Assembly: GCA_020632295.1 (NCBI GenBank)
Contig: JACKFU010000001.1
Location: 434,001 to 498,000 of the forward strand
Length of the DNA stretch: 64,000 nt
Source: Candidatus Peribacteria bacterium
Lineage (GTDB): Bacteria > Patescibacteriota > Gracilibacteria > Peribacterales > Peribacteraceae
Direction: 5' to 3'
Shown here piece by piece: positions 56,250-62,395 of the stretch. The notes under the pieces were generated by a model. It had not been told where the DNA came from. It searched no databases and saw only the letters and a list, made by a program, of their open reading frames with translations. Positions within the stretch are counted from its first letter, which is position 1. Every line of letters starts with the position of its first letter. A program made the position numbers and the translations under genes.

Positions 56250-56993
56250 ATGTCTCTAGAATGTGAATCTTTGCCTAATCTCTCAGATGAAGCTCTTTTA
56301 GCAGAGTATGTATCTACAGGTGATACGGATGTATTTTCAGAAATTGTACGACGATACGAGAAGCCACTTGAGCAGTATCTGCAATACTATCTTGAAAAAC
56401 ATAGGTCATATGCATTGGATGTGTTGCAGATTGTCTTTCTGAAAGTTCATCAAAAGTGTAACCAGTTTCAGCCGGGCAAAAGATTTAAGCCATATATTTA
56501 TTCCATAGCAACGAATGCAGCAATTGATTTTGTCAGAAGCCTTAATAGGCGTGATCTTGTTAATGCGGATCAAAACTCGCTAAAAGTCTTTCTGGATAGA
56601 AGTGAGCCTCTTTGCCCCTTAGAGGCAGCTGAGGCAGCTGAGACAGCTGCTCACATAGAGCATTGTATACACACGTTATCGGCAAAATTGCAGCAAGTAG
56701 TTTCTCTTTTCTATTATCAGGGCATGCAGTACAAAGAAATAGCAGAAGACTTGGATATACCTATAGGTACTGTCAAATCTCGATTGAATTTCGCTCTGCG
56801 TAAATTGCGTATTCCTCTGGCTGCGATGGACCCAGAACTTACTGATAATCCACAATCAGCACCCCGTTCAAATGGTCAACTTCATGCTGAACCACCCGAG
56901 CATCCAGGTCGTGCAGGCGGCGCTCTTGAGGAGCTCCCTTCTCATCTGTATAGCGAACCAGAATCTCCACCGGCCTTGGCACATCAACATTGA
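56250..56993 (+). CDS. ECF-like sigma-70 family factor with C-terminal extension
   Basis: A 247-codon frame. Region 2: ALDVLQIVFLKVHQKC and FKPYIYSIATNAAIDFVRS. Region 4: SLFYYQGMQYKEIAEDLDIPIGTVKSRLNFALRKL. A linker with a nine-base repeat encodes LEAAEAAETAAH. After region 4 about 60 residues extend; the last 50 are Pro/Gly/His-rich and lie antisense to the peptide deformylase gene (overlap 56839-56993). That tail looks like read-through of the opposite strand rather than a domain. No anti-sigma gene is adjacent, unlike the other two sigma genes. Confidence 0.82.
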   Translation: MSLECESLPNLSDEALLAEYVSTGDTDVFSEIVRRYEKPLEQYLQYYLEKHRSYALDVLQIVFLKVHQKCNQFQPGKRFKPYIYSIATNAAIDFVRSLNRRDLVNADQNSLKVFLDRSEPLCPLEAAEAAETAAHIEHCIHTLSAKLQQVVSLFYYQGMQYKEIAEDLDIPIGTVKSRLNFALRKLRIPLAAMDPELTDNPQSAPRSNGQLHAEPPEHPGRAGGALEELPSHLYSEPESPPALAHQH

Positions 56994-57279
56994 TCTTTGG
57001 AAGGCTAAGGCAGCCTTCTTCCATCACACTGGTCTCCTCGCTTCTCCAGGTGATTTCGGGGTTAATCATCGGGGTCATTTTTCCGTTAAACAGTGCAAGG
57101 CACACGGCTTTACTCACTCCTACCTGTGGAGCAGCTATGCCGAGACCTTCGGCTTTTTTCACGGTATCATGCATATCTTTCAGAAGCTTTTTTATATCTT
57201 TGGTTACCTGCGGCACCTTCTGAGACACCACACGGAGCACAGCAGTCTCTTCGCCGATGGTAATAGGCAAAACAGCCAT
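56839..57279 (-). CDS. def: Peptide deformylase
   Basis: A 146-residue metalloenzyme that removes the formyl group from new proteins. All three motifs are complete: GLGIAAPQVG, EGCLSLP and QHEVDHLNG. The ATG at 57279 gives MAVLPITIGEE; one at 57288 is also possible. Its last 155 bases overlap the 3' end of the sigma-like gene on the other strand, and the deformylase active-site His motif is encoded inside that overlap. Confidence 0.95.
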   Translation of the reverse strand: MAVLPITIGEETAVLRVVSQKVPQVTKDIKKLLKDMHDTVKKAEGLGIAAPQVGVSKAVCLALFNGKMTPMINPEITWRSEETSVMEEGCLSLPKINVDVPRPVEILVRYTDEKGAPQERRLHDLDARVVQHEVDHLNGVLIVDYQ

Positions 57280-57298
57280 CGTGCGCATTGTACACTAG

Positions 57299-57880
57299 CT
57301 ATGCTACCAGGCGCTGCTTTCCGGCCAATTTTCTGAGCTGTTCTATGGTGGTGATATTGCCGGCATCAATCATGTTTAGGAGCGCTTGGGCAGTCATGAG
57401 TACATCGGGAAGGGCTCGGTGGCGATGCTGCGGCATTGCGATATGTAGCCGTGCAGAGAGGACATCTAAATTATGACGGAATTCATGCGGGAAGAGAGAC
57501 TTACTTAATTGCATGGTGCAGAGGCACTCAGGAATATCGATGTATCCCCAGCAGAGATCTTTTTCGTTCATCAGAAATCCTATATCAAAGTCACAGTTAT
57601 GCGCGACGAGAATTGACCCTTGTGCAAACTCCAAAAACTGCGGAAGAACTTGGTCAATTGTTGGTGCTGTAAGAACATCCTCATCTGCAATTTTATTGAC
57701 TTGCTTTGCTTCCCACGGAATGGAACGTTCGGGATTTACGAGTTTTACAAATGCCGTACTTTCCATAATTACTCCGTCTTCGATGCGAACGCCCGCAATT
57801 TCGATAATCCTGTCTCCTTTGCGAGGGTCAAGACCTGTTGTCTCGACATCAAAAACAGTGAAGTGTGGGAGTGTACTCAT
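57299..57880 (-). CDS. DNA polymerase III epsilon-type 3'-5' exonuclease
   Basis: A 193-residue DEDDh exonuclease. Exo I: FDVETTGLDPRKGDRIIEIAG; Exo II: LVAHNCDFDIGFL; Exo III: HRALPDVLMTA. It may be the proofreading subunit or a separate nuclease; without a dnaE-binding tail the choice is open. It starts 20 bases after def in the same direction, and is divergent from nth across a shared TATA-type box. Confidence 0.88.
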   Translation of the reverse strand: MSTLPHFTVFDVETTGLDPRKGDRIIEIAGVRIEDGVIMESTAFVKLVNPERSIPWEAKQVNKIADEDVLTAPTIDQVLPQFLEFAQGSILVAHNCDFDIGFLMNEKDLCWGYIDIPECLCTMQLSKSLFPHEFRHNLDVLSARLHIAMPQHRHRALPDVLMTAQALLNMIDAGNITTIEQLRKLAGKQRLVA

Positions 57881-57892
57881 GGGGGAGTCGAC

Positions 57893-57898
57893 TATACT
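57893..57898. promoter_or_regulatory. Shared two-way -10 box between exonuclease and nth
   Basis: ACTATACT reads TATACT on the plus strand and TATAGT on the minus strand, using almost the same base pairs. It lies 9 bases before the TTG start of nth and about 12 before the exonuclease ATG. Confidence 0.45.
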
Positions 57899-57907
57899 GG
57901 TACCACC

Positions 57908-58543
57908 TTGCTTACTGCAACTTCTGTTTTGTCGGCACTCAAAAAGCTCTACAAACCGCCTCGTACGTTTCTTGCATACCGTACGCCGCTTGATTTAACA
58001 GTGGCTACTATCTTAAGTGCACAGTGCACGGATGATCGTGTCAATACGGTAGTTACGGAAACACTCTATCCGAAATATAGAACACCAGACGATTATGTTG
58101 CAGTCTCGCGACAGGAGCTAGAGAGCGAAATCTATAGTTGTGGAACGTATAGAAACAAAGCGCGTTTTATTCAGGAAATGTGTCAGCTACTTATCGATCG
58201 CTTTGGAGGAGAGGTGCCGCGTACGCTCGATGAACTCATAACACTTCCGGGTATTGGCAGGAAGACTGCCGCAATCATTACCTACGCTGCGTACGATAAC
58301 CCCGAAGCCGTTGCGGTGGATACACACGTTATTCGCGTCTCTCGTCGCCTTGGCCTTTCGAAACAGCAAAACCCCGATAAGATTTCTCTCGATCTCATGG
58401 AGGCACTTCCAAAGAAGGAGTGGGGGAATATTACTCCGTATCTCATCAGTCATGGTCGTGCTGTATGTACCGCCAGAAAACCTAATTGTTCGGCGTGTAT
58501 TTTTAGGGATGATTGCCCATCATCTGCTATGCTGCGTTCATGA
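57908..58543 (+). CDS. nth: Endonuclease III
   Basis: A 211-residue DNA glycosylase/AP lyase for oxidised pyrimidines, the same length as E. coli Nth. The helix-hairpin-helix with catalytic Lys is LPGIGRKTAA; the catalytic Asp is in VAVDTHVIRVSRRLG. The 4Fe-4S cluster is intact: C-x6-C-x2-C-x5-C in CTARKPNCSACIFRDDC. The start is a TTG at 57908, chosen by length and by TATACT upstream; no ATG is available in frame nearby. The stop overlaps the next ATG (ATGA). Confidence 0.94.
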   Translation: MLTATSVLSALKKLYKPPRTFLAYRTPLDLTVATILSAQCTDDRVNTVVTETLYPKYRTPDDYVAVSRQELESEIYSCGTYRNKARFIQEMCQLLIDRFGGEVPRTLDELITLPGIGRKTAAIITYAAYDNPEAVAVDTHVIRVSRRLGLSKQQNPDKISLDLMEALPKKEWGNITPYLISHGRAVCTARKPNCSACIFRDDCPSSAMLRS

Positions 58544-58959
58544 AACATATTGCAGCCACCGCCCTTCTTGTTGTTTTCATGGCAGGGTGCACTCCACTCA
58601 TCGATCAACATCGTGATGTCGCTATTGTAGGTGACTATCGTCAGTTTGCAGAAAACGTACTCCTGAACGGAGAAAAGAAGATTCTATTCTTCTTTGCATC
58701 TTCGTGTTCTGTATGCGAGGACACTGATGCAGATTTGCGTGATTGGTATGCTACTGAGCACATCCCTCTCCCAACCTATCGCATCGACACCGATACCCAA
58801 CCAGAGCTTATGCAGCGTTATCATATTTCAGTACCGCATGCATTTGTCTTGGTGGATGGTTCTGGCGAGGAAGTTGTTACGGTATCTCATCCAAGCACCG
58901 CACAATTAAAGCGGTTGTTGTATGGCAACATGGAGGATGCAACCAATGCAGGCGAGTGA
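58540..58959 (+). CDS. Thioredoxin-like lipoprotein
   Basis: A 139-residue exported protein. The signal ends in the lipobox FMAGC (Cys16). The thioredoxin fold follows, with active site CSVC in FFASSCSVCEDTDADL and a cis-Pro region HISVPHAFVLVDG. It is probably a membrane-tethered thiol reductase or oxidase and is the second such lipoprotein here (see 43383). It is coupled to nth by ATGA, with TATGCT six bases before its own ATG. Confidence 0.82.
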   Translation: MKHIAATALLVVFMAGCTPLIDQHRDVAIVGDYRQFAENVLLNGEKKILFFFASSCSVCEDTDADLRDWYATEHIPLPTYRIDTDTQPELMQRYHISVPHAFVLVDGSGEEVVTVSHPSTAQLKRLLYGNMEDATNAGE

Positions 58960-59001
58960 ACCCATTGCCGAAGTCAGTTGTGGCTTGTAGGATAATTCCC
59001 T

Positions 59002-59835
59002 ATGAATACTGCAGACCTCCAATATCTTAGACTCATGAAGCAGATTATTGATCGTGGAGTCTCTAAAGACGACCGAACCGGCACGGGTACTATTAGCATG
59101 TTTGGTGCACAGATGCGGTTTAATCTCTCCGAAGGATTTCCGCTTCTTACCACGAAAAAAGTGCACATGAAGAGTATTGTTCATGAACTTTTATGGTTTT
59201 TGAAAGGGGATACCAACGTCAAATATCTGCAAGACAATGGCGTGAGTATCTGGGATGAGTGGGCGACTCCTGAGGGGGAACTGGGACCTGTGTACGGAAA
59301 GCAGTGGAGAGATTTTAATGGAGTGGATCAGATTCGTTGGGTGATTGATGAGATTAAGCGCAATCCCACATCGCGCAGACTCATTGTCTCTGCGTGGAAC
59401 CCGGAGGTGCTGCCGGATGTTTCTCTGAGTCCAGATCAAAATGCTGCGCAAGGCAAGATGGCGCTGCCACCCTGTCACTGTTTGTTTCAATTCTATGTTT
59501 CATCAGATAACAAGCTGAGCTGCCAGCTGTATCAACGTAGTGCTGACGTCTTCCTCGGTGTCCCGTTTAATATTGCAAGCTACAGCTTGCTCACGCACAT
59601 GGTCGCTCAGGTATGTAATCTTGAGGTTGGGGACTTTGTGCACACCTTTGGTGATGTGCATTTGTACAGTAACCATATGCAGCAGGCACTCACTCAACTG
59701 GAACGCGAGCCGCGCAGCCTTCCAACGCTCAAGCTCAACCCTGATATTACCAATATCTTCGATTTCACTTACGACGATATCGAGGTTCTCAATTACGATC
59801 CGCATCCCGGTATAAAAGCACCCATCGCAGTGTAA
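59002..59835 (+). CDS. thyA: Thymidylate synthase
   Basis: A 277-residue enzyme that methylates dUMP to dTMP using methylene-tetrahydrofolate. Motifs: [27 protein letters not shown], the catalytic Cys in [11 protein letters not shown], and [17 protein letters not shown]. The DHFR gene follows after 15 bases, recycling the dihydrofolate produced. GATAAT lies five bases before the ATG. Confidence 0.97.
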   Translation: MNTADLQYLRLMKQIIDRGVSKDDRTGTGTISMFGAQMRFNLSEGFPLLTTKKVHMKSIVHELLWFLKGDTNVKYLQDNGVSIWDEWATPEGELGPVYGKQWRDFNGVDQIRWVIDEIKRNPTSRRLIVSAWNPEVLPDVSLSPDQNAAQGKMALPPCHCLFQFYVSSDNKLSCQLYQRSADVFLGVPFNIASYSLLTHMVAQVCNLEVGDFVHTFGDVHLYSNHMQQALTQLEREPRSLPTLKLNPDITNIFDFTYDDIEVLNYDPHPGIKAPIAV

Positions 59836-59850
59836 TATTACGCTATACAT

Positions 59851-60363
59851 ATGCAGATAGCTCTCATCGTCGCCGCATCAGACAATAATGTTATTGGAAG
59901 AGATAACACGTTGCCGTGGCACTTGCCCGATGATTTGAAGTTCTTTAAGCAGATGACAGATGGACATCCGCTCATTATGGGCAGAAAAACCTTCGAGTCA
60001 CTGCCGGGAGTGCTTCCGAATCGCAGGCATATCGTTGTCACTCGTGACCGCAGTTACAATGCAGAGGGTGCGGAGGAAGCATCGTCGCTCGACGAAGCCA
60101 TTATGTTTGCTGGGCAAGGCAACGATAGAGAACAAATCTTCGTGATTGGCGGGGGAGAGATCTTTCGTCAGGCGATGGACCGGGCAGATACCATCTACCT
60201 GACGCGCATACATGCACAGGTCGAGGGAGATGTGTTCTTTCCGGAGATTGATGAGACTGTCTGGGATCTTGTTGAAAGCAAGGACCATCCGGCCGATGAG
60301 AAGCACAAGTTTTCTTTCACGTTTCAGACGTATAGGAAAACATCTTCACTAGCACTAAAATAA
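59851..60363 (+). CDS. folA: Dihydrofolate reductase
   Basis: A 170-residue DHFR. Motifs: IVAASDNNVIGRDNTLPWHLPDDLKFFK with the active-site acid in the LPDD block, GRKTFESLP and the NADPH-binding VIGGGEIFRQ. It pairs with thyA just upstream. The extended C-terminus (QTYRKTSSLALK) is short and normal. Confidence 0.96.
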   Translation: MQIALIVAASDNNVIGRDNTLPWHLPDDLKFFKQMTDGHPLIMGRKTFESLPGVLPNRRHIVVTRDRSYNAEGAEEASSLDEAIMFAGQGNDREQIFVIGGGEIFRQAMDRADTIYLTRIHAQVEGDVFFPEIDETVWDLVESKDHPADEKHKFSFTFQTYRKTSSLALK

Positions 60364-60451
60364 TGGCTTGAATAAGCCAAAAAATAGTAACTTCAGTACT
60401 TCGATATTTGCAGGGATAGCTGATAACTCTCCTGTCAGTTTTACTGTGGGC

Positions 60452-61009
60452 ATGACTTCACTTGATACAGCATCGGCACTCTACGATGACGTCGTTAACG
60501 GTAATGAGCAATCCGCGTCCTCACTTGCTTCAGAGCTGGAACGAAGAGCACGTGAGGAGTTTGATACAGAGGTAGCGGAACATTTACAGAATGCAGCGGC
60601 AGATATTCGATCCTCACTGAGTGCTAGTTTTACTATTACAGAGTTACCAGATGGCGTTGCAGGACAGGCGCAACTTGGATCTGACACTGTTTGGATCGAT
60701 CAAGATTCTATTAAGTCGCGTGACGGAGATCGTTTGATTGATACCGGTGTCGCAGAAGACATTGCTGCACATGAGCAGGAGCATACAAAGCAATCAGCGC
60801 AGTCAGATCAGCAATCTGTAACAATACATGGAAGAGAATTTGATGCTCGAGAAGTGCGTGAAGCAGCTGCCATTAGTGTGCAGCAGAATATCGATTTTCT
60901 TTCTGCCGAATATATGCAGATTACTGCAGCACTTCCGATGGATGCAGAAGCTAGAATGCTGGTACGCAAAGGAGAGTTCTCTGCACTTGAGCGTAAGCTA
61001 GCTGCTTAA
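60452..61009 (+). CDS. Putative zincin-like protein (HExxH)
   Basis: A 185-residue protein (longer if a TTG at 60368 is used). It has one clear feature, an HExxH motif in [13 protein letters not shown] near residue 110, set in an otherwise helical protein; E/D residues that could be a third ligand follow in [19 protein letters not shown] lies six bases before the ATG at 60452. There is no signal peptide. A metalloprotease or a metal-binding relic are both possible. The end overlaps folE by four bases, tail to tail. Confidence 0.5.
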   Translation: MTSLDTASALYDDVVNGNEQSASSLASELERRAREEFDTEVAEHLQNAAADIRSSLSASFTITELPDGVAGQAQLGSDTVWIDQDSIKSRDGDRLIDTGVAEDIAAHEQEHTKQSAQSDQQSVTIHGREFDAREVREAAAISVQQNIDFLSAEYMQITAALPMDAEARMLVRKGEFSALERKLAA

Positions 61010-61545
61010 TCCGCCAGCCGCAAAAACTCCTCTCTGGTCTTCGGGTCCTTCTTAATCAGGCCCTTCACCGCAGAGGTAATACAGGAGCTGTGCTGTTTCT
61101 CTACGCCGCGCATCATCATACAAAAGTGCTCTGCTTGTACGATAACGCCGATACCCTTTGGCTTGAGCACATCATCCAGGGTGTCACAGATCTGTTGTGT
61201 CATGCGTTCCTGGGTCTGAAGCCTTCGGGCAAACATATCGACAACTCGGGCAACTTTAGAGAGTCCCAGGATCTTCTTATCAGGAACGTAAGCAACGTGA
61301 ACTTTGCCGACAAATGGCAGCAGGTGATGCTCGCAGAGGCTGTAGCATTCAATATCTTTGACGATGACCATTCCATCGGTTTCTGCTTCAAAGAGGGCAC
61401 CGTTAATCAGTATATTAAGATCCGTCTCGTAGCCGCTCGTCAGTTCTTTCATTGCATCCGCCCAACGCTTTGGTGTCTTTAACAAGCCTTCTCTCGACGG
61501 GTCTTCGCCAATGGCTTTGAGCATGGCTTTGATGGAGTCTTCCAT
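61006..61545 (-). CDS. folE: GTP cyclohydrolase I
   Basis: A 179-residue enzyme making dihydroneopterin triphosphate, the first step to folate. Zinc ligands and active site: [22 protein letters not shown] and the late Cys in [27 protein letters not shown] is also typical. It follows folK by four bases and ends the minus-strand folate run. Confidence 0.96.
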   Translation of the reverse strand: MEDSIKAMLKAIGEDPSREGLLKTPKRWADAMKELTSGYETDLNILINGALFEAETDGMVIVKDIECYSLCEHHLLPFVGKVHVAYVPDKKILGLSKVARVVDMFARRLQTQERMTQQICDTLDDVLKPKGIGVIVQAEHFCMMMRGVEKQHSSCITSAVKGLIKKDPKTREEFLRLAD

Positions 61546-61549
61546 GGTT

Positions 61550-62035
61550 TTAGCTTATAGAGATGCCAGTCTTTTTGCACTCTTGATCTCGAGTCTTTTT
61601 GAGGGCTTCTTCCCAGGATGGATCTAGCTCGCAGAGCGGTTCTAGGACAAATCTGCGCTCGAGCATTCTGGGATGGGGGATAACAAGCTGAAAGCTGAAA
61701 CCTGCCTGCCGGCTAGGCAGGGCTGAAAGCTGAAAGTTTCCGTAGAGCAGAATATCTAGGTCAATCGTTCGTGGGCCTTTGGGGTAGGGGGGGTCTTTGC
61801 CAAGTTCCTTCTCTATTGCCTTCAGGGTTTCGTAGAGCTCTTCTGCCGTTTCGTCTGTCTCTATTTTTGCTACTGCATTCAAAAAATCCTCCTGATCTAC
61901 TGCATCTCGGGCTGCCGTGCGGTACACGGAAGAGAAGGTGATACCGGGATAATCTGCACGAAGCATCTTCGCACACGCCTTGAGATTCTCTTCGGGGTTG
62001 ATGTTACTGCCGATGCCAATATAGCAGTTAGTCAT
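61550..62035 (-). CDS. folK: HPPK (folK) with nested repeat insert
   Basis: A 161-residue 6-hydroxymethyl-dihydropterin pyrophosphokinase. Motifs: [40 protein letters not shown] and [17 protein letters not shown]. Between LLYGN and VIPHPR, where other HPPKs have a 10-12 residue loop, there are 17 residues ([17 protein letters not shown]) encoded by a heptamer array split by a GC palindrome. The frame and both flanking motifs are intact, so the enzyme is probably active. The ATG lies inside another heptamer array. Confidence 0.94.
   Translation of the reverse strand: MTNCYIGIGSNINPEENLKACAKMLRADYPGITFSSVYRTAARDAVDQEDFLNAVAKIETDETAEELYETLKAIEKELGKDPPYPKGPRTIDLDILLYGNFQLSALPSRQAGFSFQLVIPHPRMLERRFVLEPLCELDPSWEEALKKTRDQECKKTGISIS
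61685..61735. repeat. AAGCTGA heptamer array split by a 21-bp GC palindrome
   Basis: AAGCTGA x2 (61685-61698), AA, then CCTGCCTGCCGGCTAGGCAGG (61701-61721), then GCTGAAA x2 (61722-61735). Without the palindrome the heptamers would form one four-unit array. The palindrome is a variant of the one at 22695-22714, with one extra T. Confidence 0.88.
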
Positions 62036-62050
62036 TAGCAGTTAGCTTGT
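62023..62050. repeat. Heptamer tetrad array at folB/folK junction
   Basis: Units AGCAGTT, AGTCATT, AGCAGTT, AGCTTGT (28 bp). It contains the folK start codon (62033-62035, minus) and the folB stop (62042-62044). Confidence 0.75.
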
Positions 62051-62392
62051 TAGGGATCGATGAATGGTAATTGCGACACTATCAGTTTCTTCTAGACAGT
62101 ATTTCCTCACTGATACAGATACGTCGTTTGTATCAAACTTTTGTAAAATCATCTGAGATATATCTTCAGCGAATCGTTCGATGGTTTTTCGTTCTTGTTT
62201 GCCAAGTATCTGTATTTGCTTTGCAACTTCTGCGTAGTCGATAGTATCGTTGATGTCGTCTGTTTTAGCAGCTTTACTGATATCAGTGCGCAGCCATACA
62301 GAAATTTTCACTGTTTGTGGCTTCGATCGCTCTTCATCGGTAATACCAATACAGGTCGATAGCATCAAATCTTCTATATGGATGGTATCCAT
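62042..62392 (-). CDS. folB: Dihydroneopterin aldolase
   Basis: A 116-residue member of the DHNA family: IHIEDLMLSTCIGITDEERSKPQTVKI at the start, DINDTIDYAEVAKQI in the middle and SVSVRKYCLEETDSVAITI at the end. It cleaves dihydroneopterin to hydroxymethyl-dihydropterin, the substrate of FolK encoded next. It follows secD by three bases and precedes folK across a heptamer array. Confidence 0.93.
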   Translation of the reverse strand: MDTIHIEDLMLSTCIGITDEERSKPQTVKISVWLRTDISKAAKTDDINDTIDYAEVAKQIQILGKQERKTIERFAEDISQMILQKFDTNDVSVSVRKYCLEETDSVAITIHRSLTS

Positions 62393-62395
62393 GGT

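Noticed and set aside
60364..60377. GGCTTGAATAAGCC hairpin after folA as terminator
   Set aside because: The run that follows is A on the plus strand, and no minus-strand gene ends there.
8951..62050. Tandem repeats as CRISPR or minisatellites
   Set aside because: Units are 7-9 bp without unique spacers, and no cas genes are present. The fixed four-unit length does not fit simple minisatellite expansion.
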